A stretch of DNA of 64,000 bases from Roseibium sp. Sym1 (GTDB taxonomy: Bacteria; Pseudomonadota; Alphaproteobacteria; Rhizobiales; Stappiaceae). Position 1 is the stretch's first letter, and each line of letters opens with the position of its first letter. The stretch is from assembly GCF_027359675.1 (NCBI RefSeq), contig NZ_CP114786.1, forward strand, positions 3,942,501 to 4,006,500, given 5' to 3'. The notes beneath the pieces were generated by a model. It was not told where the DNA came from. It did not search any database and saw nothing but the letters and a program-made list of their open reading frames with translations. The translations under genes were made by a program, and so were the position numbers. Shown here piece by piece: positions 35,926 to 45,749 of the stretch.

Positions 35926-36972
35926 TTAATTGTTCTGCTCGGCTTCCTGCTTGTTGGCGAGCGACGTGAGTTCGACCATGAATTCCTTCACGCTCGGACC
36001 CGATCCGGAAACGAAGGGGGCCGGGCGGCATACCGAGATGGCGGCGATTCCTATGCGGGCGGTCAGCAATCCGTTGATGACGCCTTCACCCAGTCTTGCC
36101 GACAATCGCGCAGCCAGGCCATGGCCGAGAATTTCGGACGCCAGACTGTCTCCGGCCGCCATGCCGCCGGTGACGGCAAGATGGGCGGCAACATGCCTGG
36201 CCAGGCGCAGAAAACCCAGTGTCCCGGGCCGGCCGCCATACAGTGCCGACACCCTGCGGATGATCCTGAGATTTTCAAACAGCACCATCAGAAGATCCAC
36301 CAGCGCGCGTGGACTGACCGCGGTCACGACGGACACGCGCTTGGCGCTGTTGAGGACGATCCGGCGCGCTTCCAGGTCCAGCGGGCCGAGGAGATCCCGC
36401 TCCGCCAGTTTGACCAGGTCGCGCCCGTCAATGACCTCGCGCATATGTCCGCCGAGCAGTTTGCGGCCCTGGGCGGTTTCCGGCCTGTCTGCATAAAGCG
36501 CCATCAGGTCTTTCAGGCCCGCCGTTGCCGCCTTGGCGTCGTCGGCGTCCGCCGCGACTTTCAGGTTTTCGCGCAGGTGGTCGATCTTTCCAAGGCGCGC
36601 CAGTCCGGCGATCTCGCGCACAACGAGGCCGAGAAGGCCGAGCGCCGCAATTCCGGCCAGGGCAATTGCCAGCCAGCCGAGCCAGTCGTTGCGGGCAAAC
36701 AGGTCCCGGACCAGGCTGTCCACCGCCAGGCCGACGGCAAGGGATGCCAGACCCGTCAGCCCGACCAGAAGCCACCTGCCGAAGCGGATGCCGGTTCTCG
36801 GCGTGCTGGCGGCGCGTGGCAGGCGCGGCTCCTCGTCCTCCGCAAAGGCCCTGGTGACCAAGGCCTCGCCGGCGGACGGCATCCGGTCTTCGTCATCGGT
36901 CATGCGCACCTTGGCGTCGTCGAGCCGGAAGGCCGTCGGCTTGCGGCCCGAAGGTGGTCTGGATCCGGTCAT
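35926..36972 (-). CDS. YcjF/TIGR01620 family membrane protein (DUF697)
   Basis: 348 residues. Two membrane helices at about 65-110 (WLLVGLTGLASLAVGLAVDSL, then WLAIALAGIAALGLLGLV) precede a conserved cytoplasmic C-terminal domain ending LTSLANKQEAEQNN. It belongs to the YcjF family, linked in many Proteobacteria with YcjX. It overlaps YcjX by ATGA, so both are co-translated. A stress (Psp-like) role is known for the E. coli ycjXF operon, but the molecular function is unclear. Confidence 0.85.
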   Translation of the reverse strand: MTGSRPPSGRKPTAFRLDDAKVRMTDDEDRMPSAGEALVTRAFAEDEEPRLPRAASTPRTGIRFGRWLLVGLTGLASLAVGLAVDSLVRDLFARNDWLGWLAIALAGIAALGLLGLVVREIAGLARLGKIDHLRENLKVAADADDAKAATAGLKDLMALYADRPETAQGRKLLGGHMREVIDGRDLVKLAERDLLGPLDLEARRIVLNSAKRVSVVTAVSPRALVDLLMVLFENLRIIRRVSALYGGRPGTLGFLRLARHVAAHLAVTGGMAAGDSLASEILGHGLAARLSARLGEGVINGLLTARIGIAAISVCRPAPFVSGSGPSVKEFMVELTSLANKQEAEQNN

Positions 36973-38483
36973 GCCAGTCGGTCTCCGATCAGGAATTCAA
37001 GGGCGCGGTCCAGCCGGATATGCGGCAAAGACAGGGTCAGTCCTTCTGCCGTCGTGTCGAGCTCCGGGGGGCGGAACCGCAAAAACTGAAGCTCGCTCTG
37101 AGCCGATTGAAAACTTGGTCGAAGGTCTTCAGAAACCGATTCAACTTCGCCAAAAAGTGATTCAGGATCTTGCGGCAAGTCACCGGGAAACATGGCGATT
37201 TCCGATTTTCCGTCATAGGTGTCGCCGTTCAGCCTTTCACCGGGCAACGGCGTGCCAAGGATGGCCGGCAGTTCTTCACCGCGGTGTTTCACCGTTGCCT
37301 CCCGGGTGGCGCGCACGGCGGCCAGGGCCAGCACCTCCACCTCGGCGCCCTTGAAACGGGCCCTGTCCTCGGCGCGGGCGACAAGCCGCTTCAGGATAGC
37401 TTCCAGACGGTCATGGTCCGTGCGGTGCAAGTGATCGGCCTTGGTGGCGGCAAACAGGATCCGGTCGATCCGCCGGGTCAGGATCGAGGACAGCCAGCTG
37501 CGCCTGCCCGGGCGAAAGGCGCCGATCACCTCGCTCAGGGCAACTTCCAGGTCGGCAACCGCGTGAGGCCCGGCATTGAGCGCGTGCAGCACATCGACAA
37601 GCACGATCTGACGATCCAGGCGGGCGAAGTGATTGCGGAAGAAGGGGCGCACGACATGGGTCTTGTAGGCCTCATAGCGCCGCTCCATCATGGCGCGGAG
37701 CGTGCCGGCGCGCGCGGGCGGCGCGTCGGCGGGGATGTCGAGAGGCGCGAATGTCAGGGCAGGGGAGCCGTCCAGGTCGCCGGGCATCAGAAAGCGGCCG
37801 GGCGGCAGCATGGACAGTGCGTGAGCATCGGCGCGGCAGGCCGCCAGGTATTCCTTGAAACAGGCCGCCAGCTGCTGCGCGGCGGGTTCGTTTTCCTGAC
37901 CCTCCGGATCATGTCCGCCCAGGACCTTCAGGAAGGGCCCGGCAATCTGGGTCCTGGTCGCGGCCCGGGCATTGCGCAGGGCTTCGGCGGAGAAGGTGGC
38001 GTAGTCCTTGCCCAGCAGGGGCAGGTCCAGCAGCCACTCACCGGGGTAGTCGATCAGGTCGAGATGCAGGCGTCCCGGACCGAGCTTGCGGTAGAAGTAG
38101 GACGCGCTTTCATAGTCGATGGTCAGGCGCAACTCGGAAACCTGGCGGGTGGACTCCGGCCAGATACGGTCCTTGACCAATGCGCGGACATGGGCCTCGT
38201 AGTCGAAGCGCGGCACAGCGTCGTCGGGCTGCGGCTGCAGCTGTGCCCCGGTCATCCGGTGCCCGGCCGCCGCCGCGAACATTGGCAGGCGTCCGCCATG
38301 GACCAGATTGTGAACGAGTGCGGTCAGGAAAACGGTCTTTCCGGCACGCGCCAGGCCGGTGACGCCCAGCCTGATGCTTGGCACGGTCAGGTCGGTCGCC
38401 GCATCGGCCAGGTTGGCCAGGGTCAGCCTGGCCTCTTCCGTCAGTGTCGTCAGTGGGTTCACTTGCGCCTCCAGCGCGTTCAT
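36969..38483 (-). CDS. YcjX-family P-loop protein (DUF463)
   Basis: About 504 residues. The P-loop is GLARAGKTVFLT near residue 50 and a DxxG-like LIDYPGEWLLD segment near 150 suggests a GTPase-type switch. Family: YcjX (DUF463), predicted GTPase acting with YcjF. ATG 38483 is the family start; the open frame continues to 38621 without a better initiator. Confidence 0.85.
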   Translation of the reverse strand: MNALEAQVNPLTTLTEEARLTLANLADAATDLTVPSIRLGVTGLARAGKTVFLTALVHNLVHGGRLPMFAAAAGHRMTGAQLQPQPDDAVPRFDYEAHVRALVKDRIWPESTRQVSELRLTIDYESASYFYRKLGPGRLHLDLIDYPGEWLLDLPLLGKDYATFSAEALRNARAATRTQIAGPFLKVLGGHDPEGQENEPAAQQLAACFKEYLAACRADAHALSMLPPGRFLMPGDLDGSPALTFAPLDIPADAPPARAGTLRAMMERRYEAYKTHVVRPFFRNHFARLDRQIVLVDVLHALNAGPHAVADLEVALSEVIGAFRPGRRSWLSSILTRRIDRILFAATKADHLHRTDHDRLEAILKRLVARAEDRARFKGAEVEVLALAAVRATREATVKHRGEELPAILGTPLPGERLNGDTYDGKSEIAMFPGDLPQDPESLFGEVESVSEDLRPSFQSAQSELQFLRFRPPELDTTAEGLTLSLPHIRLDRALEFLIGDRLA

Positions 38484-38535
38484 GTAAGCGCATGAGCGGC
38501 AGAGTGCAATTGAGGCCGGCGCGATGCCCTTGCGC

Positions 38536-39060
38536 TCAGCCGTTGGCGTCGCGCAGATCGCGGGGCTTGACGAAGCGTTCAAGGTGTCCGGTGCCGGGCT
38601 GGAGTTCGGCCCAGTCGGCAATGTCGAAATCGATCACGGCGAGCGCCGCGGTGGGGTACTTTTCGCCCAGGTCCGCCATGGCCGCCGGATCGCCTGTTCC
38701 CGCCAGGGTCAGCGCCGTGTCTTCCGTGGCCGGGTTGTGCGCGATCACCATCAGATTCTGCGCCCGGCCGCCGTGTTTGCGGATCAGGCCCAGATAATCG
38801 TCCTCGCTCTGGCTGTAGAGGTCGGACAACAGATGGATCTGCGCTTCCTGCGGCAGGCAGACGAGGACCCGTGCCAGGGTTTCCCTGGTCCGCAGCGATG
38901 TCGAGCACAGGATTTGACTGGGCAGCAGTCCCTGGTCGTTGAGGTAGCGGGCCATCTTGACGGCAGCTGTCTTGCCACGGCTGTTCAGCGGACGGTCGAC
39001 GTCGGCAAGACCGGCGTCGCCCCAGTCGGATTTGGCATGTCTGAGAAGGAGAAGCCGCAT
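38536..39060 (-). CDS. SixA-like histidine phosphatase
   Basis: 174 residues. The catalytic motif LLRHAKSDW at residues 5-13 provides the phosphorylated His, and a second His is in IAHNPATEDTALTL. Small RHG/RHA-type phosphatases of this group act on phospho-His of Hpt domains or small molecules. ATG 39060 is used because the family begins with MRLLLLRHAK. No clear operon partner; the stand-alone Hpt protein at 26289 is a possible but unproven substrate. Confidence 0.85.
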   Translation of the reverse strand: MRLLLLRHAKSDWGDAGLADVDRPLNSRGKTAAVKMARYLNDQGLLPSQILCSTSLRTRETLARVLVCLPQEAQIHLLSDLYSQSEDDYLGLIRKHGGRAQNLMVIAHNPATEDTALTLAGTGDPAAMADLGEKYPTAALAVIDFDIADWAELQPGTGHLERFVKPRDLRDANG

Positions 39061-39123
39061 GGTTGGTTCCAAGTGTTTCGCAGGTCGCGGACAAGTCCCG
39101 CAGCATCGATCCGGCTGCCTGGG

Positions 39124-39669
39124 TCAGTTCTGGTTGGCGAGCGCCTCTGTGAAGGCTGCGACCGCGGGGCCGATATCAATTTCCTGCGTCGGCAGCGTAT
39201 AGGAGAGCCAGAGCGTGTAATCGGCCCCGGTGCCGGAAAAGTACCAAAGGGTTTCACACAGGCTGGTTGGCGTCCAGCTTCGGGTGCGGAAGGATATGCC
39301 TGAGGCGGCGGCGCCGCTGAGCTTGATCTGTTCAAAGCCGGCCGTCTTGTAGTTTCGCGAAAAGGCAAGGGCCTCGCGCCGCCCCGTGCCTTCGAGGTGC
39401 TTGCGCAGAACGGCGGTTATGCCATCGCGGCCGGTATAGATGCAGCCGGCCTGGCTGACCTCGTCGCCTTCCATGACCTTGATCCTGTAGAAGGCGCCGA
39501 TCATGTCCGGGCACCGCAGCCCCGTGAAGTGGCGCAGCCCGTCAACGTCGCTCTGCCAGCCGGCGTCCTTTTCAGGCGGCACTTGCGCCCGGGCCGGCGC
39601 AAACCCGGCGGCGCCGGCAAGCAGGCCCGCAAAGGCGAGGCAGATGTATTTTGCGGCTTGTCGCCCCAA
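39124..39669 (-). CDS. Exported hypothetical protein
   Basis: 181 residues with a signal peptide (about 1-28, ending APARAQ). Two Cys in the mature part (GLRCPDMIG and QAGCIYTG) may pair. No family recognised. The start is TTG at 39669 with GGGAG about 7 bp upstream; the window has no ATG in a sensible position. It lies between the SixA-like gene and the MoxR ATPase on the same strand. Confidence 0.65.
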   Translation of the reverse strand: MGRQAAKYICLAFAGLLAGAAGFAPARAQVPPEKDAGWQSDVDGLRHFTGLRCPDMIGAFYRIKVMEGDEVSQAGCIYTGRDGITAVLRKHLEGTGRREALAFSRNYKTAGFEQIKLSGAAASGISFRTRSWTPTSLCETLWYFSGTGADYTLWLSYTLPTQEIDIGPAVAAFTEALANQN

Positions 39670-39686
39670 GACGGTCTCCCGTGCAG

Positions 39687-40532
39687 TCAGGTCCGTTCCC
39701 TGCGCGCCATGAACGCCAGCCTTTCGAACAGGTGGACATCCTGTTCGTTCTTGAGCAATGCGCCATGAAGCGGCGGAATCAGCTTGGAGCTATCTTGTTG
39801 ACGAAGTGTTTCAGGGTCAACGTCCTCGTTCAAAAGCAGCTTGATCCAGTCGATCAGCTCCGATGTGGACGGCTTCTTCTTCAGGCCGGGCACGTCGCGC
39901 ACGTCATAGAACAGCCGAAGGGCTTCCGACAGCAGGCGCTGCTTGATCCCCGGGAAGTGCACGTCCACGATTTCCGCCATCGTGTCTGCGTCGGGAAACT
40001 TGATGAAATGGAAGAAACACCGGCGCAGGAACGCGTCCGGAAGATCTTTTTCGTTGTTGGAGGTGATGATCACCACCGGACGCTGCCTGGCCTTGACCGT
40101 CTCCCCGGTCTCGTAGACGTGGAATTCCATGCGATCGAGCTCCAGAAGAAGATCGTTCGGGAACTCGATATCCGCCTTGTCGATCTCGTCGATCAGCAGG
40201 ACGGGCTTTTCCGGCGCGTCGAAGGCTTCCCAGAGTTTGCCCTTGCGGATGTAGTTGTTGATGTCGTGGACCCGTTCATCGCCAAGCTGGCTGTCGCGCA
40301 GGCGCGAAACCGCGTCATACTCGTAAAGGCCCTGCTGTGCCTTGGTCGTGGATTTGACATGCCATTCGATCAGCGGAGCCTTCAGGGCGGCGGCCACCTG
40401 TTGTGCCAGGACCGTCTTGCCCGTACCGGGTTCCCCCTTGACCAGCAGCGGCCGTTCGAGGGCAACCGCGGCATTGACCGCGACCCTCAGGTCTTCCGTG
40501 GCAATGTAACTGTCAGTTCCTTCAAAGCGCAT
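39687..40532 (-). CDS. MoxR-family AAA+ ATPase
   Basis: 281 residues with Walker A GEPGTGKT near residue 38-45, Walker B VLLIDEIDKAD, sensor-1 VIITSNNEKDLP and an arginine-finger-type RRCF segment. The family acts as a chaperone with VWA proteins. ATG 40532 follows AAGGACGG; the frame upstream to 40643 is not family sequence. The expected CoxE partner is at 31420, same strand but 7 kb away with unrelated genes between. Confidence 0.9.
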   Translation of the reverse strand: MRFEGTDSYIATEDLRVAVNAAVALERPLLVKGEPGTGKTVLAQQVAAALKAPLIEWHVKSTTKAQQGLYEYDAVSRLRDSQLGDERVHDINNYIRKGKLWEAFDAPEKPVLLIDEIDKADIEFPNDLLLELDRMEFHVYETGETVKARQRPVVIITSNNEKDLPDAFLRRCFFHFIKFPDADTMAEIVDVHFPGIKQRLLSEALRLFYDVRDVPGLKKKPSTSELIDWIKLLLNEDVDPETLRQQDSSKLIPPLHGALLKNEQDVHLFERLAFMARRERT

Positions 40533-40661
40533 ATGCGGTCCGTCCTTCGTCAATCCGGCGCAAGGTGGCAGGCCCTGCGCAGAGACGCAAGCCAATAAAA
40601 TGAGGCAAAGCCGGGGACGGCAAAAGGGGACAGTCTTGCCCATCCTGCGGGGAATAAATTG

Positions 40662-40685
40662 CCCGGCAGAGCCTGGCTTGCCGGG
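40662..40685. promoter_or_regulatory. Inverted repeat upstream of flgE, candidate FlbD-type enhancer
   Basis: CCCGGCA (40662-40668), 10 bp, then TGCCGGG (40679-40685). It lies about 85-100 bp upstream of the sigma-54-type promoter, the usual place for an enhancer of a sigma-54 activator such as FlbD. A shorter repeat (GCCG-N4-CGGC) is near 40611. Confidence 0.6.
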
Positions 40686-40760
40686 GTGAAGTTTGCCTCC
40701 GTTGTTCGGGGTATTTTTTTAAGTATCTGAAATTGAACGGTAAAATTTGTTTTCCTCGAA

Positions 40761-40776
40761 TTGGCACGTCCTTTGC
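40761..40776 (+). promoter_or_regulatory. Sigma-54 promoter of flgE operon
   Basis: TTGGCACGTCCTTTGC matches the -24/-12 consensus TTGGCAC-N5-TTGC exactly. It sits 65 bp before the flgE ATG. Confidence 0.85.
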
Positions 40777-40840
40777 GGAGTAGGGCCGACATTGGGCGTA
40801 AGCCCGCGTAGCAGTGCCCAATCTATCAAGAGGACCGACA

Positions 40841-42229
40841 ATGGGTATTTATGGGGCTATCAACTCGGCCGTCTCCGGACTGGCAGCGCAGGCCACGGCT
40901 CTGGAGAATATTTCCGGTAACGTTGCCAACTCGCAGACCACCGGCTTCAAGCGGCTCGACACGACCTTCTCCGATCTCGTTTCCGGTGGCGGATCCATCC
41001 AGGCCCAGCAGGTGTCCGGAACGACCTTCGCCACCTCCCGTGCCACCAACACCGTGCAGGGCGACATCACGTCCGTCGACGTGGACACCTATATGGCGAT
41101 CAACGGCGAAGGCTATTTCGTCGTTACCAAGGCGTCCGACGTTGTTGACGGTTCCACGACCTTTGCCGATGAGACCTACTACACCCGTGGCGGTGACTTC
41201 GAGCGGGACAAGGAAGGTTACCTGATCAATGCGTCGGGATATTATCTGCAAGGCTTTCCGCTTGATCCGGATACCGGCAACGCCATTGGCGACAATCCTA
41301 CGGTGATCCAGATCGAGAACCAGCCGCTGGCCGCATCGGCGACGACGCTGGTCGACTATCAGGCGAACCTGCCCCGCGTTCCGGATACCACGAACTATGA
41401 CGGCACGGACGAAGACACGGCGCTGCTGGATGTCGGGGTCGGTACAGGCAACATTGCCGTCGCCGACGAGCAGGATTTCCTGGACAGCTCCATCTCCGGC
41501 GGATCGATCACCATTTACAACCAGAATGGTACCGCCATGAATGTGGAGGTTCGCTACGCCAAGACAGTGAACTACGATTCCGTCGGACCGGTGAATGACG
41601 AATGGTCGATGTATATCAGCACGGGAGGGGACGCCACCGACGCCTGGTATGATGTCGGCGATATCGAGTTCGATACCACCGGTGAAATGACTGCCCTGAC
41701 GGCGGGTGCCATGACCGGAACCGCGGTCAACGGCACCAGCGACGGCTTCACCATCACCAACCTGACCATTGGCAGCACGACGGCCGCAAGCGTCGAGTTC
41801 TCCTTCGCCAACGGCTCGCTGACGCAGTTTTCCGATCCGGACGGAACCGCAAGCTCCGTTGCGCTTGATCAGGATGGCTACCCGGCCGGTGAATTGACCG
41901 GGGTTGCCGTGGACGATGCCGGCCGTGTGGTGGCGAGCTATTCCAACAACCAGCAGCGCGCGGTCTACCAGATCCCGCTCGCAACGTTCGAGGCCGAGCA
42001 GAACCTGCAGCGTGTGGACGGGGCGGCGTTCGCTGCCACCGCCTCATCCGGCGATCCGGATCTGTCCGGTGGCGGGCAAATCCTGGCCAAGAAGCTGGAG
42101 CTGTCGAACGCGGATATCGCGGACGAGTTTTCCAAGCTGATCATCACCCAGCAGGCCTATTCGGCCAACTCGAGGATCGTCACGTCCGCGGACGAGATGC
42201 TCGACGATGCCCTGAACATGGTCCGGTAA
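40841..42229 (+). CDS. flgE: Flagellar hook protein FlgE
   Basis: 462 residues. The N-terminal rod/hook signature is visible as LENISGNVANSQTTGFKR at about 22-40, and the C-terminal heptads as ELSNADIADEFSKLIITQQAYSANSRIV. The centre (about 90-380) is Thr/Gly-rich beta structure forming the outer hook domains. FlgE polymerises into the hook and is exported by the flagellar type III system. ATG 40841 follows AGAGGA. First gene of flgE-flgK-flgL, driven by the sigma-54 promoter. Confidence 0.93.
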   Translation: MGIYGAINSAVSGLAAQATALENISGNVANSQTTGFKRLDTTFSDLVSGGGSIQAQQVSGTTFATSRATNTVQGDITSVDVDTYMAINGEGYFVVTKASDVVDGSTTFADETYYTRGGDFERDKEGYLINASGYYLQGFPLDPDTGNAIGDNPTVIQIENQPLAASATTLVDYQANLPRVPDTTNYDGTDEDTALLDVGVGTGNIAVADEQDFLDSSISGGSITIYNQNGTAMNVEVRYAKTVNYDSVGPVNDEWSMYISTGGDATDAWYDVGDIEFDTTGEMTALTAGAMTGTAVNGTSDGFTITNLTIGSTTAASVEFSFANGSLTQFSDPDGTASSVALDQDGYPAGELTGVAVDDAGRVVASYSNNQQRAVYQIPLATFEAEQNLQRVDGAAFAATASSGDPDLSGGGQILAKKLELSNADIADEFSKLIITQQAYSANSRIVTSADEMLDDALNMVR

Positions 42230-42302
42230 TGAGAGCGTAGCCGGCGGGTCCCGACCCGCCGGCGCTTTCGGCCAAGTCGCGTAACAGGAAGGAGAAGCCG
42301 CT

Positions 42303-44156
42303 ATGGGTCTGACCAGTGCCATGAACACAGCGGTTTTTGGAATCGCCTACAATCAGCGCCAATTGGACGTGACGGCGACGAACATCGCCAACGCCGATAC
42401 GGCCGGGTATTCCAAAAAGACAATCTCCGCCGAAGTCTATTTCGACGGCCTCGGCAACGTTGCGGGCATGAACGCGACGGAAGTCCGCCGCATTGTGGAC
42501 GAGCAGATCCAGGCCGACTATTTCAATTCCCTTGCAGACACGAATTACGCAAAGCAGATCGCCGACTTTACCGACCGGCTCGACGACATTTTCGGCACGC
42601 TCGGCGACAAGAGCGGCCTGACGACCCTGGCCGGCGAACTTTCCTCGGTCCTGTCCATCCTGGTGAACGATCCCGGCAACTATGCCGCCCAGAGCGATGT
42701 GGTCGCGGTTGCCGATGCCTTTGCCCGCGAACTCAATGCCTCCTATGAGCAGATCGCGGATCTTCGCCAGGAGGCCGACAATGCACTGGCGAGCCAGACG
42801 GACGCGGTCAACGGCCTTCTGTCCAGCATCGAGGACATCGACGAGGCGATCCTGCAGGCGTCCCAGTCTGGCGTTTCGACCGCAGACATGGAAGACGAGC
42901 GCGACCGGCTGATCGAACAGCTCTCCGCCTACCTGGACATCAACGTGTCCAAGGGCGCTAACGAGACACTGTTCATCCAGACGGCGGACGGCCAGCAGCT
43001 CTACGCGGACAACCAGGCCGCAACCCTGAGCTTTTCGCCGACCCATTCCCTGCAGCCCGGACAGACGGGCAACTCGGTGATGGTAACGACACAGGGCGGC
43101 ACCACCTATGACCTGATCGCCGGGTCCAGATCCGGTGCCATGGTTGCGACGGCAGAGCTGCGGGACGATATCCTGACAGAGGCGCAGACCCAGCTGGACA
43201 CGATCGCGGCGGAGATCTCTCTGGCCTTTTCGAACGTGACCGTGGAAAGCACCGATGTGACGGTCGGTCTCGATGACGGTTTCGATCTTGACGTGTCCGC
43301 CCTGCAGCCCGGCAACACCATAACGGTGGAATACACCGATACCGGCGGGATTGCCCAAACGGTGACGCTGGTGGCGGTCGAGGACGCGGCCCTGCTGCCG
43401 CTCGACGACAGCGCCACCTCGAATCCGAATGACACGGTCTACGGAATTGATATCTCGAGCGGAACTCCGGCGACCTATATCACCAACATCATCGCCGCGC
43501 TGGGCGGAACCGGGCTGCAGGTCAGCAACAACGGCTCCGACGAATTGCGGGTCCTGGGCGACAATACCGGGCCGACCACGGTCGAGAGCCTGACCGCGGA
43601 CGTCACGGTGACCGCGCATACGGACCAGGGGCTCGGGCTCGCGATTTTCGTCGACAGCCGGGACGCGCCGGAACTGTTCACCGATTCCCTGGAGGACGGT
43701 GGCCAGCGTGTGGGCTATGCCAACGCGATCGCGGTCAATCCGGACCTGCTTGCCGACAGCGCGCTTCTGGTGAACTACCAGACGACGCCAACCGCCAACA
43801 CGGCCAACGATCCGGCAAGGGCACAGTACCTTTCCGAGGCGCTGACATCAGCTGAGACCTATTTCGACCCGGGCTCGGGCATCGGCAGCTCCTCGACGCC
43901 GTTCCAGGGCAGCGTGATCGGGTTCGTCAACCAGACCGTCGCTTTCCAGGGCAACCAGGCCGAGGATGCGGCAACCTACGCAGACTCCAAGGAAACCCTG
44001 ACCATGAACCTGGCGATCCGCTACGAGGAGAGCTACGCGGTCGACCTGGATACCGAACTCGCCTTCATGGTTCAGCTGGAGAACGCCTACGCGGCCAATG
44101 CGCGTGTCATGCAGACCATCAAGGAGCTCTTCGATGAGCTTCTGAACATCGTATAA
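42303..44156 (+). CDS. flgK: Flagellar hook-associated protein FlgK (HAP1)
   Basis: 617 residues. The N-terminal motif reads NIANADTAGYSKKTI at about 28-42, and the C-terminal amphipathic helix contains FMVQLENAYAANARVMQTIKELFDELL. The central part (about 270-470) is a long beta-rich insertion similar in style to those in FlgL and the flagellins, making the protein bigger than typical rhizobial FlgK (~480). It forms the hook-filament junction. RBS AGGAGAAG precedes the ATG 42303. Confidence 0.92.
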   Translation: MGLTSAMNTAVFGIAYNQRQLDVTATNIANADTAGYSKKTISAEVYFDGLGNVAGMNATEVRRIVDEQIQADYFNSLADTNYAKQIADFTDRLDDIFGTLGDKSGLTTLAGELSSVLSILVNDPGNYAAQSDVVAVADAFARELNASYEQIADLRQEADNALASQTDAVNGLLSSIEDIDEAILQASQSGVSTADMEDERDRLIEQLSAYLDINVSKGANETLFIQTADGQQLYADNQAATLSFSPTHSLQPGQTGNSVMVTTQGGTTYDLIAGSRSGAMVATAELRDDILTEAQTQLDTIAAEISLAFSNVTVESTDVTVGLDDGFDLDVSALQPGNTITVEYTDTGGIAQTVTLVAVEDAALLPLDDSATSNPNDTVYGIDISSGTPATYITNIIAALGGTGLQVSNNGSDELRVLGDNTGPTTVESLTADVTVTAHTDQGLGLAIFVDSRDAPELFTDSLEDGGQRVGYANAIAVNPDLLADSALLVNYQTTPTANTANDPARAQYLSEALTSAETYFDPGSGIGSSSTPFQGSVIGFVNQTVAFQGNQAEDAATYADSKETLTMNLAIRYEESYAVDLDTELAFMVQLENAYAANARVMQTIKELFDELLNIV

Positions 44157-44170
44157 GGTTTAGGTGCGTC

Positions 44171-45706
44171 ATGCCCGTCTCGTCAGTTACCACATCCCGG
44201 ACCTACCTGATCCAGCAATTGGGCCAGCTGAACGACACCCTGTCTGAAAAGACCACGCAGCTCGCTCGCGGCAAGGTCGGAACGACCTATGGCGAAATCG
44301 GCGACCGCCGCCTGCTCGATATCCAGCTGACCCAGAGGGTCAGCATGATCGAGACCTATCAGCAGACCATCACCATTGCCGATCTGCACCTGCAGACCGG
44401 AAGCATGTCGCTCGACAGGCTCGAGGAGATCCGCCAGGACGCAAAATCGGCGCTCGATACCAATGACTTCATCATTCAGGACGACGGTCAGACCCAGACG
44501 CAATCACGGGCCGAGTTGCTGCTGAACGAGACGCTCAACATTCTCAACACCGAGATCGCCGGCTACTATGTCTTTGGCGGCACCGACGCGGTCAACGACC
44601 CGGTGGCGACCATCGATGCGATTCTGGACGGGGAAAACGGGCTTGACGGCCTGCGCACCTACCTGAGCGAGTTCGCCGCGGCCAATCTGGGCACCAACGA
44701 AAACGGACGCCTGGACACATCGGCGCTGGTGACCAACTATGCGGGGGCGGTGCCGACGGATTCGACCTTCACGGTTGCCGAGGACGGAGCTCACGATTTC
44801 GGCTTCGACATATCCGCGGTGACGTCGACGCTCACCAATGTCACGGTCACCGGGCCGCTGGCCGCCGATCCCGACAGTTTCGATGTCCAGTTTACCGGCC
44901 AGCCGGAGCTTGGCGAGACGATCACTCTCGAGCTGACCCTGCCGCCCGATCACACGGACACGATCGAGATCGAATTCACCGCCGCGGCGACCGCTGAAGG
45001 CGAAGGCACCTTCGCGATCGGCGCGGATCTGGAGGAAACCGCCCAGAACCTGCGGGACGCTCTTGAAGCGGAGATCGAAAAACAGGCGCAGACAACTCTG
45101 CGGGCCGTGTCCGACGAGTGGGCCGCCGAAGAGTTTTTCACCACCTATAACGGCGAGGAGCCGCAGCGGATCGACGGTCCGCCCTTTGATACGGCCACGG
45201 CGCTGATGGCGGGCGGATCGACGACGGTTGAATGGTACACGGGACGCAACGACACCACGACGGACCCGCGCAACGACAAGAATGCCGTGATCGACAGCAA
45301 CCTGACCGTCAATTACGGCGTGCGCGCCAATGAAACGCCGCTTCAGGAACTTGTTCAGTCGCTGGCGGCCTTCGTGGCGGCCGACTTTTCGGGCGGAACC
45401 CAGATCGACGAGCAATATTACAACGCGCTGTCGACCAACCTCAGAACCACCCTGCAGCCGGCCGGTGTCGAACAGTCCGGCATAGTGGACATTGCCACCG
45501 ACATTGCGATCACCCACCGGACCGTGTCCCTGACGGATGACCGTCACTTCCAGATGAAAAACACCTACGAAGGAACGATCACGGACATCGAGGGGATCGA
45601 CCAGGACCTGGTTGCCGCGGAGATCCTGCAGCTGCAGACCAATATCGAGGTCTCCTACCGGGCGTCGTCCATCGTTTTCAATCTGACGCTGTCCGACTAT
45701 CTCTGA
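44171..45706 (+). CDS. flgL: Flagellar hook-associated protein FlgL (HAP3)
   Basis: 511 residues with flagellin-like ends: N-terminal QLGQLNDTLSEKTTQLARGK and C-terminal LQTNIEVSYRASSIVFNLTLSDYL. It contains a middle insertion from about 190 to 360, so it is larger than usual FlgL (300-350). It connects FlgK to the filament. ATG 44171 is 12 bp after the flgK stop. The operon ends at a strong bidirectional terminator. Confidence 0.9.
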   Translation: MPVSSVTTSRTYLIQQLGQLNDTLSEKTTQLARGKVGTTYGEIGDRRLLDIQLTQRVSMIETYQQTITIADLHLQTGSMSLDRLEEIRQDAKSALDTNDFIIQDDGQTQTQSRAELLLNETLNILNTEIAGYYVFGGTDAVNDPVATIDAILDGENGLDGLRTYLSEFAAANLGTNENGRLDTSALVTNYAGAVPTDSTFTVAEDGAHDFGFDISAVTSTLTNVTVTGPLAADPDSFDVQFTGQPELGETITLELTLPPDHTDTIEIEFTAAATAEGEGTFAIGADLEETAQNLRDALEAEIEKQAQTTLRAVSDEWAAEEFFTTYNGEEPQRIDGPPFDTATALMAGGSTTVEWYTGRNDTTTDPRNDKNAVIDSNLTVNYGVRANETPLQELVQSLAAFVAADFSGGTQIDEQYYNALSTNLRTTLQPAGVEQSGIVDIATDIAITHRTVSLTDDRHFQMKNTYEGTITDIEGIDQDLVAAEILQLQTNIEVSYRASSIVFNLTLSDYL

Positions 45707-45749
45707 TTTCCCGGGACAGGGTATCGGCGCAGCCATCGGAACCACGCAC

